From Hippophae tibetana (Eukaryota; Streptophyta; Magnoliopsida; Rosales; Elaeagnaceae), in contig CM072807.1 of NCBI GenBank assembly GCA_037013495.1, positions 7,629,001-7,693,000 on the forward strand: a DNA stretch of 64,000 nt, in the 5' to 3' direction. Positions 46,961 through 59,559 of this stretch are shown here, one piece after another (the stretch's first letter is position 1; each line of letters opens with the position of its first letter). A program made the translations under genes and the position numbers. The notes beneath the pieces were generated by a model, which was not told the origin of the DNA, did not search any database, and worked only from the letters and a program-made list of their open reading frames with translations.

Positions 46961-49900
46961 TAGGGATGTGCACGGGTACGAATGGGGATGATTTTTGATA
47001 TAACTGTCCTAGAATTGAATTATAAAATTTATACCCAAAATTGCCCAAAATCGTTACATTTTGGGGACAATGTTTTACCCACGGGTAACAATTCGGGACA
47101 ATTATTTTAGAAAAAACTTGCAAAAAACTGCATGACATAATTTTTTTAAAATTTCTATTAACATGGTACAACAAACATGTAATTAAAAATAAACAATTTT
47201 AATTCTAACTTAATAGAATAAATCTAAAATTAAAATTTTCACACAGATAAATGAGCAAATACAAATAAAATATTACAAACTCATACAAATATTAGAATTT
47301 AACTACATAATTTTTTTAAAAAATTAAGTACAATAAAGAAAAAAATTCTCTCTTCTAATTATTCTTCAACATTATGAGTACCCTTTAAAAATCAAACATA
47401 TAAAATCACTTTTATAAACCAAAATAACAAATTGATTAATCAATAATGTAAATTATTTACCTCGATATCATCTTTTGTAATAATAATAGTGGCAACTGAT
47501 GAACGAGGAGTCAACATATCTAAATAAATTATAAATTATTTTAATACACAATTAAATAATTAATATATAGTACATAAAACAAGTGTTAATAAAATATAAT
47601 ATATACAAGTACTAAATATATAAACTTATACATTGTTTATGAATATTAGCCCATAACCAATCTTAGTTACACATCAAAACTTCCAATGTGTTTTCTTTGA
47701 GTCTACTACAAAGTTTGCTCACTACTCTACCACTTGCGCTAAATGCATATTTTGAAGTAATTATGGTCATAAGAATAGCCAAGATATCTCTAGTCATGTC
47801 ATGTGTTAATGGATACTTATGTTTGTTACACTTTCACCAAGACAATATATCAAATTCTTCATCAAAAATTTTGACATCAACTTCTTCTAAATAAGAGTCC
47901 AACTCAGATATCAAAAGTCCAATTTTATTTGCATTAATTTCCATTGTTTATACTCGATTATACCACTAGGATTCATAAAACTAGTACCATTTGAACTTTG
48001 AGACATATTGGAATGTGTTGAAAACTCTATTTGTCGACTATCTTCTTCTATAATTCATTTTTTTTATACATATTTATCAAATCACAACATTTTCTCCTCA
48101 CCTTTTCAATTTCAAAAATTGAATTCTCTCTATATATTCTTGGAAAATAGAATTCGAGATAATTCATCTTAAATCTATGATCCAAAATAATTACTATAAC
48201 CATGTCAATATTAACTTCTTGCCAATACTTGTCGAATTTTACAAGCATGTTTTTAGCCAATCCCTTGATCAAATCATCATCATCATTAACCTAGTGGTAT
48301 AATGCCAATTTGATATAACAAATATGAAGAAATAATATGTTTATAGTGGGATAGTTGGATCCAGAAATCAATCAATGACCTTGTAAAATACCTCTAACTT
48401 ATCACAAATATTACTTGTCATTTTCCAATCCAAGTCATTAGGAAAAGTATTATAATTCTTATCCATTTGTTTCAAACGAGGAAACACTTTCTCATAAAAC
48501 AATACATCTTTAAGCATTAAAAAAATAGAATTACAACGAGTTTGACAATTAATAGATAAATTCTTACAAGAAGACTTTATCTCTTGAGATGTAAATTTTT
48601 TTAAATTTATCTTCCCTCTTTTGTGTTGCTATCCAATATGCAAAAATATCTCTAACTATTGCAATGTATTGAGAAATTAAATTCAACATATCTTTCACTA
48701 CTAAGTTTAATATGTGAGCAACACAACACATATGAAAATATCTCCACACAATAACATTGAAGTTCTATTTAATGAATCTAACAGATTAAGTAACATTAAG
48801 TCATTAGTAGAACAATTATCTAAAGTTATAGTTGAAATCTTACGATTAATATTCCAATCCAAAAAGCAACTCATTAATTCATGACCAATAACCTCAACGG
48901 TGTGTGGATCAGAAACATATATAAACCTACATAAAAGTTATATACAATCATTTAATATATTAAATTTATATAAAAAAAAATTCATACGAATTGTATAAAT
49001 TTCAACAATAAACGTTTAAATTTTACTTTATTATTTTACTATGCAAATACCAATTGTCATCAATGAAATGATAAGTTACAACCATGAATCCTTTGTTCTA
49101 ATTTCCAAACTTTCACATATCACTTGTGATTGCAACACAATTTCTATTGTTCTCCAACATATCCATCATTTTCTTTCTCAACATCATATATCTTTATAAT
49201 GTCTATTTTAACTATCCCACAAGAAATATGCTTCCATATTGGTTGTAATGATTATGAATGCTTTCTAAAACCACGATGCTTAATAATACTAAGAGGATAC
49301 TCATGTAGAATTATCATCTTTGCACATTTATCATGAGAAACTTGAGAATCAAATTTTCAATGTCTTAAGTTAATTTTATCCCTCTTTTTGTTAGGATTTA
49401 ACAATGATTGATCTATAACCCTTTTCTTTCCGTTTGAATGGACAACCTTTTGTATGTGTTTTCAAGTGAGATGTCTCATTCCTTGTATCACCTCTTAACT
49501 TTTTTCTGGAATAATTACATATTATCTTCCATATTCCTATCAAAATGAACCTATGCTTCAGACTTTAATTTAGCCTTTCGATCTTATTCTTCGCTACATT
49601 TATGTGATTGTTGACTTTGTGTATTTTCTAGTGAAGATGTTGATGTAAGGAGATGAGCATTTGAATGTTGATTGGTACTTGAAGTTCTACCACTTGTTAC
49701 ATCCACATTAAGTTCAATGTCATTTCTTTCTTGAGAGGATTGTGGTGAATTTTTTTGAAAAAATAACTTTCAAAGTTTAAATTCATATATAAGTTCAATG
49801 TACACATGTTTTCTATTATCTCTCATTACCTTTTCAACATATTCACTTGCCACAATGTTTGAAGCCTCTTTCTTCTTCACAAATCTCAAACTCTACAAGA

Positions 49901-51492
49901 CATGATAAAATGAGGTTAGATTTGACCATTGAATCATTGACTATCTTGATGGGTTGTTATCTATTCAAATTTGACATGGGTGGTTGTCTTTGTGATGATT
50001 GAGATGACTAATGAGTCATACAATTTTTCATTCAAACAGTCAAACTCAAACATATCTAGATGGATAAGTCAAAGACTTAAAGGAATAAAAATAGTTAGTT
50101 AAATAGCTTCTTGGTTGTCTTATTTATTTTCAATGAGTTTTAGATTTTTCTTAAGTGCTTTTTTAAATATTTAATTTACTTCTCTTAGTTATTTAAATTG
50201 GAAGGTGTGTGTAATAGACTCAACCACATATTCAAAATTCCAAAATGCATTTAAAGCTTAGTTAAAGTGATGTGTTTGGTTGCATAAAGTGGTCATTGTT
50301 CAACCTAAAAACAGTTGATAAGGGGAAAATGTGAAAATTTGATAGATTTACCACTTTCATTATCATTAAGTAGTCATGTACATGGTTTTGATATGTGGTA
50401 TATGTCATTTGTATCTCTTAGAATACTTCTTACTATAGAGAGTAATTGAATAAGTGTAGCTTTTTATAGTAAATGTAACTCAAGTATTCTAGACATTGCC
50501 ACTCTTAGTCTCACCTTCCTATTAACACCATATTTATAATTCTAAAATGTGAGCCCATCATCATATTCTACCTTCAACCAAAAAAACCACACTTTTGAGT
50601 CTAATATTGGTGGAAGTCACCTTAACTTTCCATTCTCAAATGCATTTAGGACTACATTTTAAACCACATATTACTCATATATTATGAAGTTCAAACTTTT
50701 TACCTTGACATAGTATTAAAAATTATTGAGCTTATTCTCTGATATATTATTTTGATAATATATAAGGTGATAAAAAATGCTTTGAAATGATGTAAAAGTG
50801 CTTCCAATAGTAAACAAATCAGACATATCATGTTCTATTAATTTTTTTATGAGCTTTCCACTTATAGCTTAAAATGGAAAAGAAATAGTTATAACCCTAA
50901 AGTTAAAAAAGTTAACTTCATTATAAAGGATAACAAAAATTAGCTGAATACCCATACCCAAAAATAACAAAACAGAGTAGCCACTTTTGAGCCATAAAAC
51001 AAAGTAAGTTAGATTTGAATCATCTGATTCATATGAGCATCAGATAAGGAAACACTTTATACATCTATAATCTGTCTGATAAGATCAAGAAGAAGAATAA
51101 GATGAGGAAGACGAACCAGGGGGAGAGCTGAGAGCGACAAATGGCTGAGAGTTGAAATTGGCAGGAAAGACGACAAAAAGAATAGAGAGGCGAATCGTGA
51201 GCTGTGAAATCCGAAGTGCAAAAGCGAAACTGAAAATTGAAAACCCTAACCTAAATAACTAATTAATATATAATTTAATTTATTAAATATATAAATTAAT
51301 TAAATAAATACGATTGATTTCGGGTACGAATGGGTATGATTTTCAATATAATCGTACCTGAATCGTACACGTTGCTTCACGTTCGATTTTTACTGAAAAT
51401 CGTATCTATCTTTTAAATTTATCGAAAAAAACCAGAATCCGCGGTTTTTTTTCCCATTCCGAGATAAATACCGATTGATATGAACAGCAATA
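46961..51492 (-). mobile_element. hAT transposon fossil (RICESLEEPER-like)
   Basis: Transposase pieces of a BED-finger hAT element occur in order on the minus strand from about 49640 to 47645. The left end starts TAGGGATGTGCACGGGTACG. The right end, read inward, starts TATTGCTGTTCAT, which could be a mutated form of the same terminal repeat. The stretch 51030-51250, GC-richer and upstream of the transposase, would be its leader. Terminal repeats and the 8-bp duplication expected of hAT elements are not confirmed, so the borders are tentative. Confidence 0.6.
47645..49640 (-). pseudogene. hAT transposase remnant (BED finger, DDE core, dimerisation region)
   Basis: Pieces: a BED-finger-like run near 49380-49540 (SHLKTHTKGCPFKRK); 48564-48749 (FHMCCVAHILNLVVKDMLN, a hallmark of hAT transposases); 48048-48272 (KNMLVKFDKYWQEVN, then VIIILDHRFKMNYLEFYF in slightly altered form); and the hATC dimerisation region near 47660-47890 (DMTRDILAILMTIITSK, then AFSASGRVVS). 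Frameshifts and stops separate them, so no transposase is made. The set is typical of plant RICESLEEPER/DAYSLEEPER-type families. A domesticated gene is unlikely because of the breaks. Confidence 0.85.
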
Positions 51493-52062
51493 CTTATACT
51501 AATAAATAATTCTTGCCAAAAATAGGACGACGCGACACGTGTACTGTTTTCACTACGTTGAGCACGGCCTGACTGCCCTCGGCTAGGCGGTGGCCCAAAT
51601 TATTTAGTATTAGGCTATTAGCCAGAGTAAAGTACGTACTAATTAAATCTCAATTTAAATTTATAATCAACGTAAAATTACATTATGCTTAGTACTCATC
51701 CCACCGCAAACTCAACTCGTTAAAAATACTACATTCCCAATTTCACGTAGAAAAAGTGTTTCAATTGATTCTTTCCTTTGCGTTTTCTCTTCCTCACCGT
51801 CTCAGCGCTTCGGCATTTCTCTTTCCATCTGTGCGCGCTTTTTCTTCGTAGATCTTCTTCCTTGATGTTTCACGAGGACAATTAAGTCTTAATATTTGAT
51901 TTTTTTTGTTCTTTTTTATATTTGTTTAATTTTGACGGTGGGATATTGGTTTTTGAGATATTAGATAATGGGTTTTCTGAACCATTTCTGATAAGGAAAG
52001 AACGAGAAGAGATTGGTTTGTTCGTTCTGTTTGCTTCGTGGGAGTCTGAAAGGAGATTCGAA
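51493..52062. promoter_or_regulatory. Upstream region and 5' leader of the synaptotagmin gene
   Basis: DNA between the hAT fossil and the start codon at 52063. A pyrimidine-rich stretch (tctttccatctgtgcgcgctttttcttcg, near 51820) is typical of a plant 5' untranslated region. No confident TATA box or transcription start is called. Confidence 0.4.
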
Positions 52063-55000
52063 ATGGGTTTTGTGAATACTATATTGGGTTTTTTGGGATT
52101 TGGAGTTGGGATTACTATTGGTCTTGTTGCTGGGTATATTTTCTTCATCTATGTCCAATCCAGCGATGTTAAGGTATCTGTTTATTCCTTATTCATTGCG
52201 TTGTTTTCTTTTTAATAATAATTTTGGTTTTTTTGGAGAAATGCAATGTATGAAGAAGGGAGTGGATTTGTACGGAAACAGATTCAAACTAATCACGTCA
52301 AAATAAGTTTTGAATGAAAAAGTTGTTAATTTTTCTGTAAAATTTTATGGGTAAATGTGTACGTAAATTTATGTGTATCTGCAAATGTGTGAATTGTGAT
52401 AAATAAGTTTTGAAATTAAAAAGTCCTTAATTTTTCTATAAAATTTTGACTCGTAAAATGTATATGTAAATTTATAAGTGTCTATGTAAATATGTGTATT
52501 ACTCCATGAAGAATAAATATTACATTTTTTATTGTGTTACAAATAGTTGTCAAATATGTGAATAAATATTTCATATAATCGGTTCTATTCACTAAACACT
52601 TAAATAAAATGATCCATTTTTATAGAATAAAAACACATTTTTAGCCACCTTTTTATGTTTTTAATGCATATTTGTAATATATATAATAACATAACAAAAA
52701 TAACACAAAAAATTGAAATCCTAATCATTCTGTGCGCCTCTAATATGTGTTGAACACAAACAAAATTGGTTTAAAAGTGGACCATTATTGGAAAAAGGTG
52801 GACTTTTTGTCCATGTGTTTAGTGGCACAGTGAAACCGCTGATCCGAAATCACTTTTATACAACAAAGCTCACATTTTCTTTTTATTGGTGGCTGTGGCA
52901 CACCAAAAATGTTACATGAAATTTGGACTCAGAATATTAAGGAATATATTTCCTTCTTACTAAAGATGGCATAAGTTTCTTTGTTGGGGGTTCGGTATTT
53001 CATATTTGATTCTTAGTAGCCTAACCGTTTGTTGAATTCTTTATTCTTATTTTGAAATTTGATTTCTTATCAGCTCTTTATAACATTAAATTATTTCAGG
53101 AAAAAATTGACAAGATTTTTCCCACTTTTAAAGGGGTGGAATGCTATTATTTTCCGTTATTTTATCTCTGTTTTTAATTACCATTAGTCTCTTGCAATGG
53201 ATTTGTATTTGTGTATTTCATTCCTATCTGTGATGATGATTTTTGGATTACCCTATTAATGCATCATAGAATACTGTACTATTTATGCAGTAATATGGTT
53301 GCCTGATAATGAATTCATTCATTAATTTAGCTTCATGATTCTTGTGATTGGCTACCATACTAAAATTTTCATTTAGAAACTGAAGGAATAGGTAAAAAAT
53401 GGTTGTTAAATGAGATAGAAATGAAGATGACTTTCTCTATGTATGTGCTTATGCATCTAATGAGAAAAATTAACAGCCTAAATGCAAAAGTAGAGAGGAG
53501 AAAAATCCATTAAGTGAGTCCTAACCATATTACACTAAATTAGCGAAGAGAAACTACACCAATATATTTGGGTGGGTGGCCTCAAAGTCACTTTACTTGT
53601 GTCAAGTGAATATTTTAATTACTTTGCTTTCACAAGAGACACTTAAGTCACTTTCTTACTAAAAATTGGATATGTTAGTCACTTTTTGAACAATGAAATA
53701 TTATTTTATTAATAAAAATTTCTAAAATAATAATAAATTATATTTAATAAGGATGACTAATTCTTCAATTCATTTTATTTGTGACATTATGATACTTTGA
53801 TCAAGTAGTTTTTGCAAGGAATACACAAGTCACTTGATTTTTAAAATTGGAACACTTTAGTCACATAATTTCATAATTATGTGACTAAAGTGTATCGATT
53901 TTAAAAATCAAGTGATTTATGTGTCCTTTGCAAAAGCTACATGACTGAAGTGTTCAAATGATATATTTTTAGTGACCTCTAGGGTAATTTTCCCTTTAAT
54001 AGGGAGCAACATTATCATTTTGAAGTTTTCCCTCCTTTTATGGTTTAATTTTGGAGCTATTTTTGAAAATATCAACATTTTTCAATTACATTCTATTTTT
54101 TCATAGATTTTTTTGTCAATCCTTTCTATTCTTTCCATGTCTGAAAAAAAAACTAGAATATATCAACAACCATACCAGCTATTGCTCCAAACAGTTTGGA
54201 GCTGCTATGGTGGCTGATATATTGTAGCTCATTTTTTTTCCTGCTATGAAGAGAATAGAAAGGATTGATAAAAAAAAATTGAGAAAATGTAGCAAAAAAA
54301 TGCCTAATATTTTAAGCTTTATAACTAAAAATGACCATAAAACTAAACCATAAAAAGATATAAGAGTATAAAAGAGGAAAAAATTTGAATGAAAAATTTG
54401 TTACATTTTTATATTCTGTTAGAGATTTATATTAATAAAATAATATTTTACGATTCAAAAAGTTACTAACAGTCTCAATTTTACCGAGACTTAAGTGCCC
54501 CTTGTGAAAGTAAAGTGACTAAAATGTACACTTGACACAAGCAAAATGACTATTAGGTACTTAATACAATATATTTCTATTTAAACTCATATTTTTCTAA
54601 TAGAGGAAGGTTTGAAGTCATCACTGCACTTTGAGAATATTTAAGAATTCGACATTTTTTTTTCCTGCAATTTTTTAAGTTCTAATTCTTTGCGTTCAAA
54701 ATTTTTAGGATCCAGAAATTCGACCACTGGCTGATCAAGACTCTGAGACTTTGCAGCAAATGATGCCGGAGATACCACTTTGGGTTAAAAATCCCGATTA
54801 TGATCGTGTATGCGAGTACTTGTTTTTGCTGCATATTCTTGGTATTGGATGCTTTATATTTTGACATTTTCGTTCTTGTTTATTGGGACTCTAGGTTGAC
54901 TGGCTGAACAAGTTTATTGAGTATATGTGGCCTTATCTTGACAAGGTGATGCATTATTTGGTTACTATTAAATTATTTCCCTATCATTTGCTTCTTATCA

Positions 55001-56239
55001 ACTTTGATGATTGTTTTTGGCTCGTATATATTTTTTTATGCAGGCAATCTGCAAGACGGCAAAGACTATTGCAGAGCCCATAATTGTTGAGGAAATTCCA
55101 AAATACAAGATTGACTCTGTTGAATTTGTATCACTGACTTTAGGGTGCTTACCTCCAACTTTTCAAGGTTAGAAATTTTGGGAACATTTTTTTATGGTTT
55201 GTGTTAAGTATCCTAGTGTTACATATATGACATGGGTGTTGGGCCAGGTGGGCGCTATAAACTTTAAATTGACAGAAAGTTATACAAAACCAAAATAAAA
55301 TAGATACTAAGCAAATGAGATTTTATGACAATTTTGTTTCCTATTTTAATCTTTTCTGCTAATAATCAAATCACATTAGTTTTATATATATCACTTCATT
55401 CCCTTTGTTTATGACCGAAATGCTGCTAGTTTCATATGTACAATTTCCCTTTGGAAATTGTTAACTTATTTATATAATGGGTATAAAATAGACTTGATGC
55501 ATACATTCTTTTTCTGATTTAGGTTGTAAAATTAGCAGACGGAGACCTTGAAAAGTAGATTTAAGTTTGTGAACATATATCATTCACAAGCAACTAATTG
55601 TCATGTCCTAGAAGTGAACTTTACAAATGTTGTAAGTTGAGCCTATTAAGTATGCAATTTTTTGATGGCAGTCTGTTTTTCCTGAATACTAGATGCAGTA
55701 TTGTTTTTTATTTTTATGTTTTAAATAACATATGTTTGTTGTTGTTTAGACAGCTAAGAGTTTAATAACAGCTTTCCAAAACTTTTGTAGATAACTGATA
55801 AATTCCAGCACTTGTAATCAAAATTGGTTATTCATTTCTATAACAATGTATTGCATACAATGGGCTGCTAAATTTTTTTATTTAAATTTATTCTTGTCAG
55901 GTATGAAAGTATATGTCACTGATGAGAAGGAGTTGATCATGCAACCTTCCATAAAATGGGCTGCAAATCCTAATGTCATTGTTGCCATAAAAGCATTTGG
56001 CTTGAAAGTAACTGCTCAGGTTACTGGTTTAGCTAGAGAAGTGCTTCAATTTATTATTATTATATTTATCTTGCACGGAGAGAGGGAAAGGGAGAAAGAG
56101 AGTTGCTGCTGCTAACACTGTTGCTTTTTTATATCAGGTGGTAGATTTGCAAGTTTTTCTCTCTCCACGTATAACTCTAAAGCCATTAGTTCCAAGCTTC
56201 CCTTGTTTCGCGAGAATATATGTGTCTCTCATGGAGAAG
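52063..56239 (+). CDS. SYT2: Synaptotagmin-2-like protein, first six exons (3' part missing)
   Basis: Plant synaptotagmins tether the ER to the plasma membrane and act in membrane repair and virus movement. Exons: 52063-52173, 54709-54807, 54895-54945, 55044-55167, 55901-56019 and 56138-56239, summing to 606 nt (202 codons) in one open frame with GT-AG introns. Residues 4-33 form the membrane anchor (GFVNTILGFLGFGVGITIGL). The SMP lipid-transfer domain starts near residue 65 (PEIPLWVKNPDYDRVDW, EYMWPYLDKAICKTAK) and runs to LMEK. The wording is nearest Arabidopsis SYT2, though SYT1 is also close. The next expected exon (PHVDFGLKL...) and both C2 domains were not found up to 64000. A Copia element begins 272 bp after exon 6 and another near 62437. 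The gene may continue beyond the window with a very long intron, or be truncated. Confidence 0.92.
53579..54556. repeat. Nest of foldback elements in SYT intron 1
   Basis: Outer inverted repeats of about 150 bp (53579-53735 and 54405-54556) share 'cttgtgtcaagtg', 'tttcacaag...cacttaagtc' and 'aaatattattttattaat'. Between them lie two more palindromes: one centred near 53872 with arms 53793-53870 and 53875-53960, nearly perfect, and one centred near 54191 with arms about 54020-54185 and 54195-54385. This suits MITEs inserted into a MITE. No transposase sequence is present. Confidence 0.75.
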
Positions 56240-56511
56240 GTTTGTGAACAAAAATCAATTTCTGCCTTGGTTGTCCGAGGTTTTTGTTTGTTAATGTTTG
56301 AAGGAGACTTTCCCCATTTCATATAACATATACAGTTGATATATTTCAGAATTATAATGTCCACTATCAAACATACTTCTAAGAGGTTCAAAAGCAATTA
56401 CTTGATAATTTCCTTTGATATTATTTTTATCTCATTCTCGACTACATAAATATTTCACATTGTATCGGTAAATAAGACTAGATTTTTTTGGGAGAATTTT
56501 TGACTTTAGTT

Positions 56512-57013
56512 TGTGAAGGTCTCGTCCACGTGGAAGGGGAAGAAAATAAAAATTTTAGGTACAACTTCAAAATATATTTTTGTGGTTAAAATTTGGTCAG
56601 TTACGTGGCCAATTTTTGGCCACATAAGGGATAAATAATGTTTTTACCTTAGAGAAACACACCAAAAAGAAGAGAAGTAAAACAAAGCTAAAGGAATAAT
56701 TTCTTTTGAGAAATAGTGTTGTGTGTGTGAGAGAGTGGGAGAGAATATTTTAGAAAAATATTTGGGATATTTTTCTAAAAAGGGAGTGACTTAATAGTAA
56801 GTTTGGTAAACACTTGTGTCATTATTTTGGGTTTATCTCAATTTGTTGTATTGTCTCTCACTTTGTACCTATTAATTTTATTAGTGGAAGAAATATTTTT
56901 TGGAGTTTGTCTCGTGAACGTAGCCCAAATTAAAGGGTGAATCACGTTAAATTTTTGGTGTTATTATTTTGCTCTGTTGAATTTATTTTATTTTTACCCG
57001 TTGTGTCCCAACA
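56512..57013 (+). repeat. Copia-3 5' LTR
   Basis: A 502-bp LTR starting TGTGAAGGTC and ending TCCCAACA. The primer-binding site follows as TGTTATCAGAGC (57016-57027), a one-base variant of TGGTATCAGAGC. Confidence 0.8.
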
Positions 57014-57179
57014 ACTGTTATCAGAGCTAGTCTAGTAAAATTCTTAGTATGTTATATGTTTACAGCATAGACTGATTTGTCGCAATTGAAAAGATTTTAT
57101 TAGGTCCAGGGCGTATTTATTTGTAGAAAAAGAAACATAACGGAGAGAAAAAAATGTCAAGTTAGAAGGTAGATATTGA

Positions 57180-57922
57180 GAAATTTAATGACAATAATAA
57201 TTTCTCTTTATGACAAAAGAGGATGAAAGATACTCTCATTCAATAGAAGATCTATAAGGAGTTGTTGGGGAAAAAGAAGAAGGCAGCAACCGTCACCGAG
57301 GAACAATGGGAGAAGATAGATGAGATTGCAGCCCGTACAATCCGTTTAAATCTCTCAGATAGTGTCTTGAAAAATATTGAATCAAAAAATTGCAAGACTA
57401 CAAAAGAAACATGAGAGACTCTAGAAAACGCGTACATGTCAAAGAACCTTGCTAATAGATTTTATTTGTGGAAGGAGCTATATTAGATGAGGAAGGAAGA
57501 TAATGTGAACATGATGCAACACATTAGCAATTTCAACAACAAACTTTTTCACTTAGCAAGATTCAATGTGAATTTTGGCGATGAAGAGAGAGTTGTGATG
57601 TTGGTGGCATCACTACCCTCATCATATAATCATCTCGCAACTCTAACTTATGCGAAAGAGAAGATGGAGTTTGAAGTTATTGTAGAAGCCCTGTTGTCAT
57701 ATGAGAAACATAATAGGGAGAGAGATTCATAAGTACAAGTCCTTATCACAGAGTCCAGAGGAAGGAGACAGTATAGAGAACAGAAACCTAGAGGCAAGAG
57801 CAGAGGCAAATCAAACAAATATGCCAATATTGAATGCCATCACTGTAAGAGGAAGGATCACATCAAAAAAATTTACTGGGTGTTCAAGAAGGAACATGAA
57901 ACGAGCAAAGGCAAAACAATGA
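57180..57922 (+). pseudogene. Copia-3 GAG remnant
   Basis: GAG core pieces include a frame at 57487-57732 (NMMQHISNFNNKLFHLARFN, then MLVASLPSSYNHLATLTYA), the UBN2-type fold common to TNT1-like elements. A zinc knuckle follows in another frame near 57835 (CHHCKRKDHIKK), with the last cysteine altered or shifted. An in-frame stop at 57484 and a frameshift after 57732 break it. Confidence 0.8.
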
Positions 57923-59342
57923 AGAAATACGACAATAGTGATGATGAGCAAACAAATATCATAAACGAGCTCAATATCGTTTATGATGAAGATTTTTTCA
58001 ATCTTGCATCACACGAGACCAGTTGGGTGATTGATAGTGGTGCTACAATTCACCCTACATCGCGTAGAGAATTTTCTCATCATGCGCACTTGGAAATTTT
58101 GGTGTTGTTAGAATGGGAAATGAAGGCTTGTCAAAGGTTGTTGACAAAGAAGATGTTTGCTTGGAAACAGAGAATGGAACCAGGCTATTTTTAAAGGATG
58201 TTAGGCATACTCTAAGTATGCGCCTGAATTTGATCTCTGTACGCAAACTTGTAAATGAAGGATATTGCAGTTCCTTTATACAAATTGGAACTTACAAAAG
58301 GCTGCTTAGTAGTGGCTAGAGGTGAGAAGCATGCAACTCTGTATATAATGCAAGCGAAGCTCTCCACCGACATAGTAAATGCTGTGGGGAAAGACAGTGT
58401 AACTAAATTATGGCATAACAGACTCAGTCACATGGGTGAAAAAGGCATGACAAGTCTAGTCAGGAAGAAGATACTGCCCGGAACGAATGAAGTACATTTG
58501 GATAAATATGTTGATTGTCTAGCAGGAAAGCAAAACAAAGTTGCTTTTAAGAGTTCCCCTCCATCCAGAATGAATAATATTTTAGATCTGATTCATTCAA
58601 ATTTGTGTAGACCAATGCGAAAGTCACTTGGTGGTGCTCAATATTTTGTGACTTTCATAGATGATCATTCAAGGAAGACATGGGTACATCTTCTGAAGAC
58701 AAAGGATCAAGTGTTAGATGTTTTCAAAGAATTTCATGTCTCAGTTGAGAGAAATTGGGAAGAAGTTGAAGTGCATTTGGACAGACAATGATGGAGAATA
58801 CACAGGAACTTTTCATGCTTACTATAAAAGGTATGGTATTCGGCATCAGATGACACCTCCAAAGATCGTAGTTGAATGGCTTAGTTGAGAGGATGGACTG
58901 AACTTTGATGGAGAGAGTCAGATGTTTACTCTCCCATGCAAAGATTCCTAAAACTTTCTGGGGTGAAGCCATACTCACAACTGTACATGTGTTGAATCTT
59001 TCACCCTATATTCCTCTCAAGATGGATGTTCTAGATAAAGTGTGGTCAAGAAATGATGTTTCCTTCAATCATCTGCAGGTGTTTGGTTGCAAAGTATTTG
59101 TTCATATCCTCAAGGATGAGAGATCCAAACTTGATGCCAAGACAAAACAGTGTATTTTTATTGGCTATGGTCAAGATCAATTTGGCTATAGATTTTATGA
59201 TCCGATTGCAAAGAGACTTGTCAGGAGTCATGATGCTATATTTGTTGAAGATGAGACCATTGAAGATATTGTCAAAATGAAGAAGGATGTTTGGAATTCC
59301 AATGGTGACTTATCAGATTTGGAATTAATTTCTCCTATATAA
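57923..59342 (+). pseudogene. Copia-3 protease and integrase remnant
   Basis: The protease active site reads WVIDSGATIHPTSRREF near 58023-58070. The integrase zinc region is LWHNRLSHMGEKGMTSLV (58410), then DCLAGKQNKVAF. The core begins LDLIHSNLCRPM and FVTFIDDHSRKTWVHLL. The frame is lost at 58790, just before the second core aspartate, and resumes at 58905-59342 with FWGEAILTTVHVLNLSP and VFGCKVFVHI. The wording is TNT1-like. It is inactive. Confidence 0.85.
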
Positions 59343-59559
59343 ATGCCAAGACAAGTTGAAGATGAAGACTAGGTTTATCCACCTGATAAAGATGATGCTC
59401 CCTTAGAAATTGGTTATGAAGATGAGGGAGATGAAGATGTACATTATCCAACACCAACACTTGTGGCTTCTCTTGTTTCACTGAGAAGAAGTGATAGACT
59501 GAGATGACCCTCTACTATATATCCTCCAGATGAGTATGTAACTTTTACTGATGAGGGAG

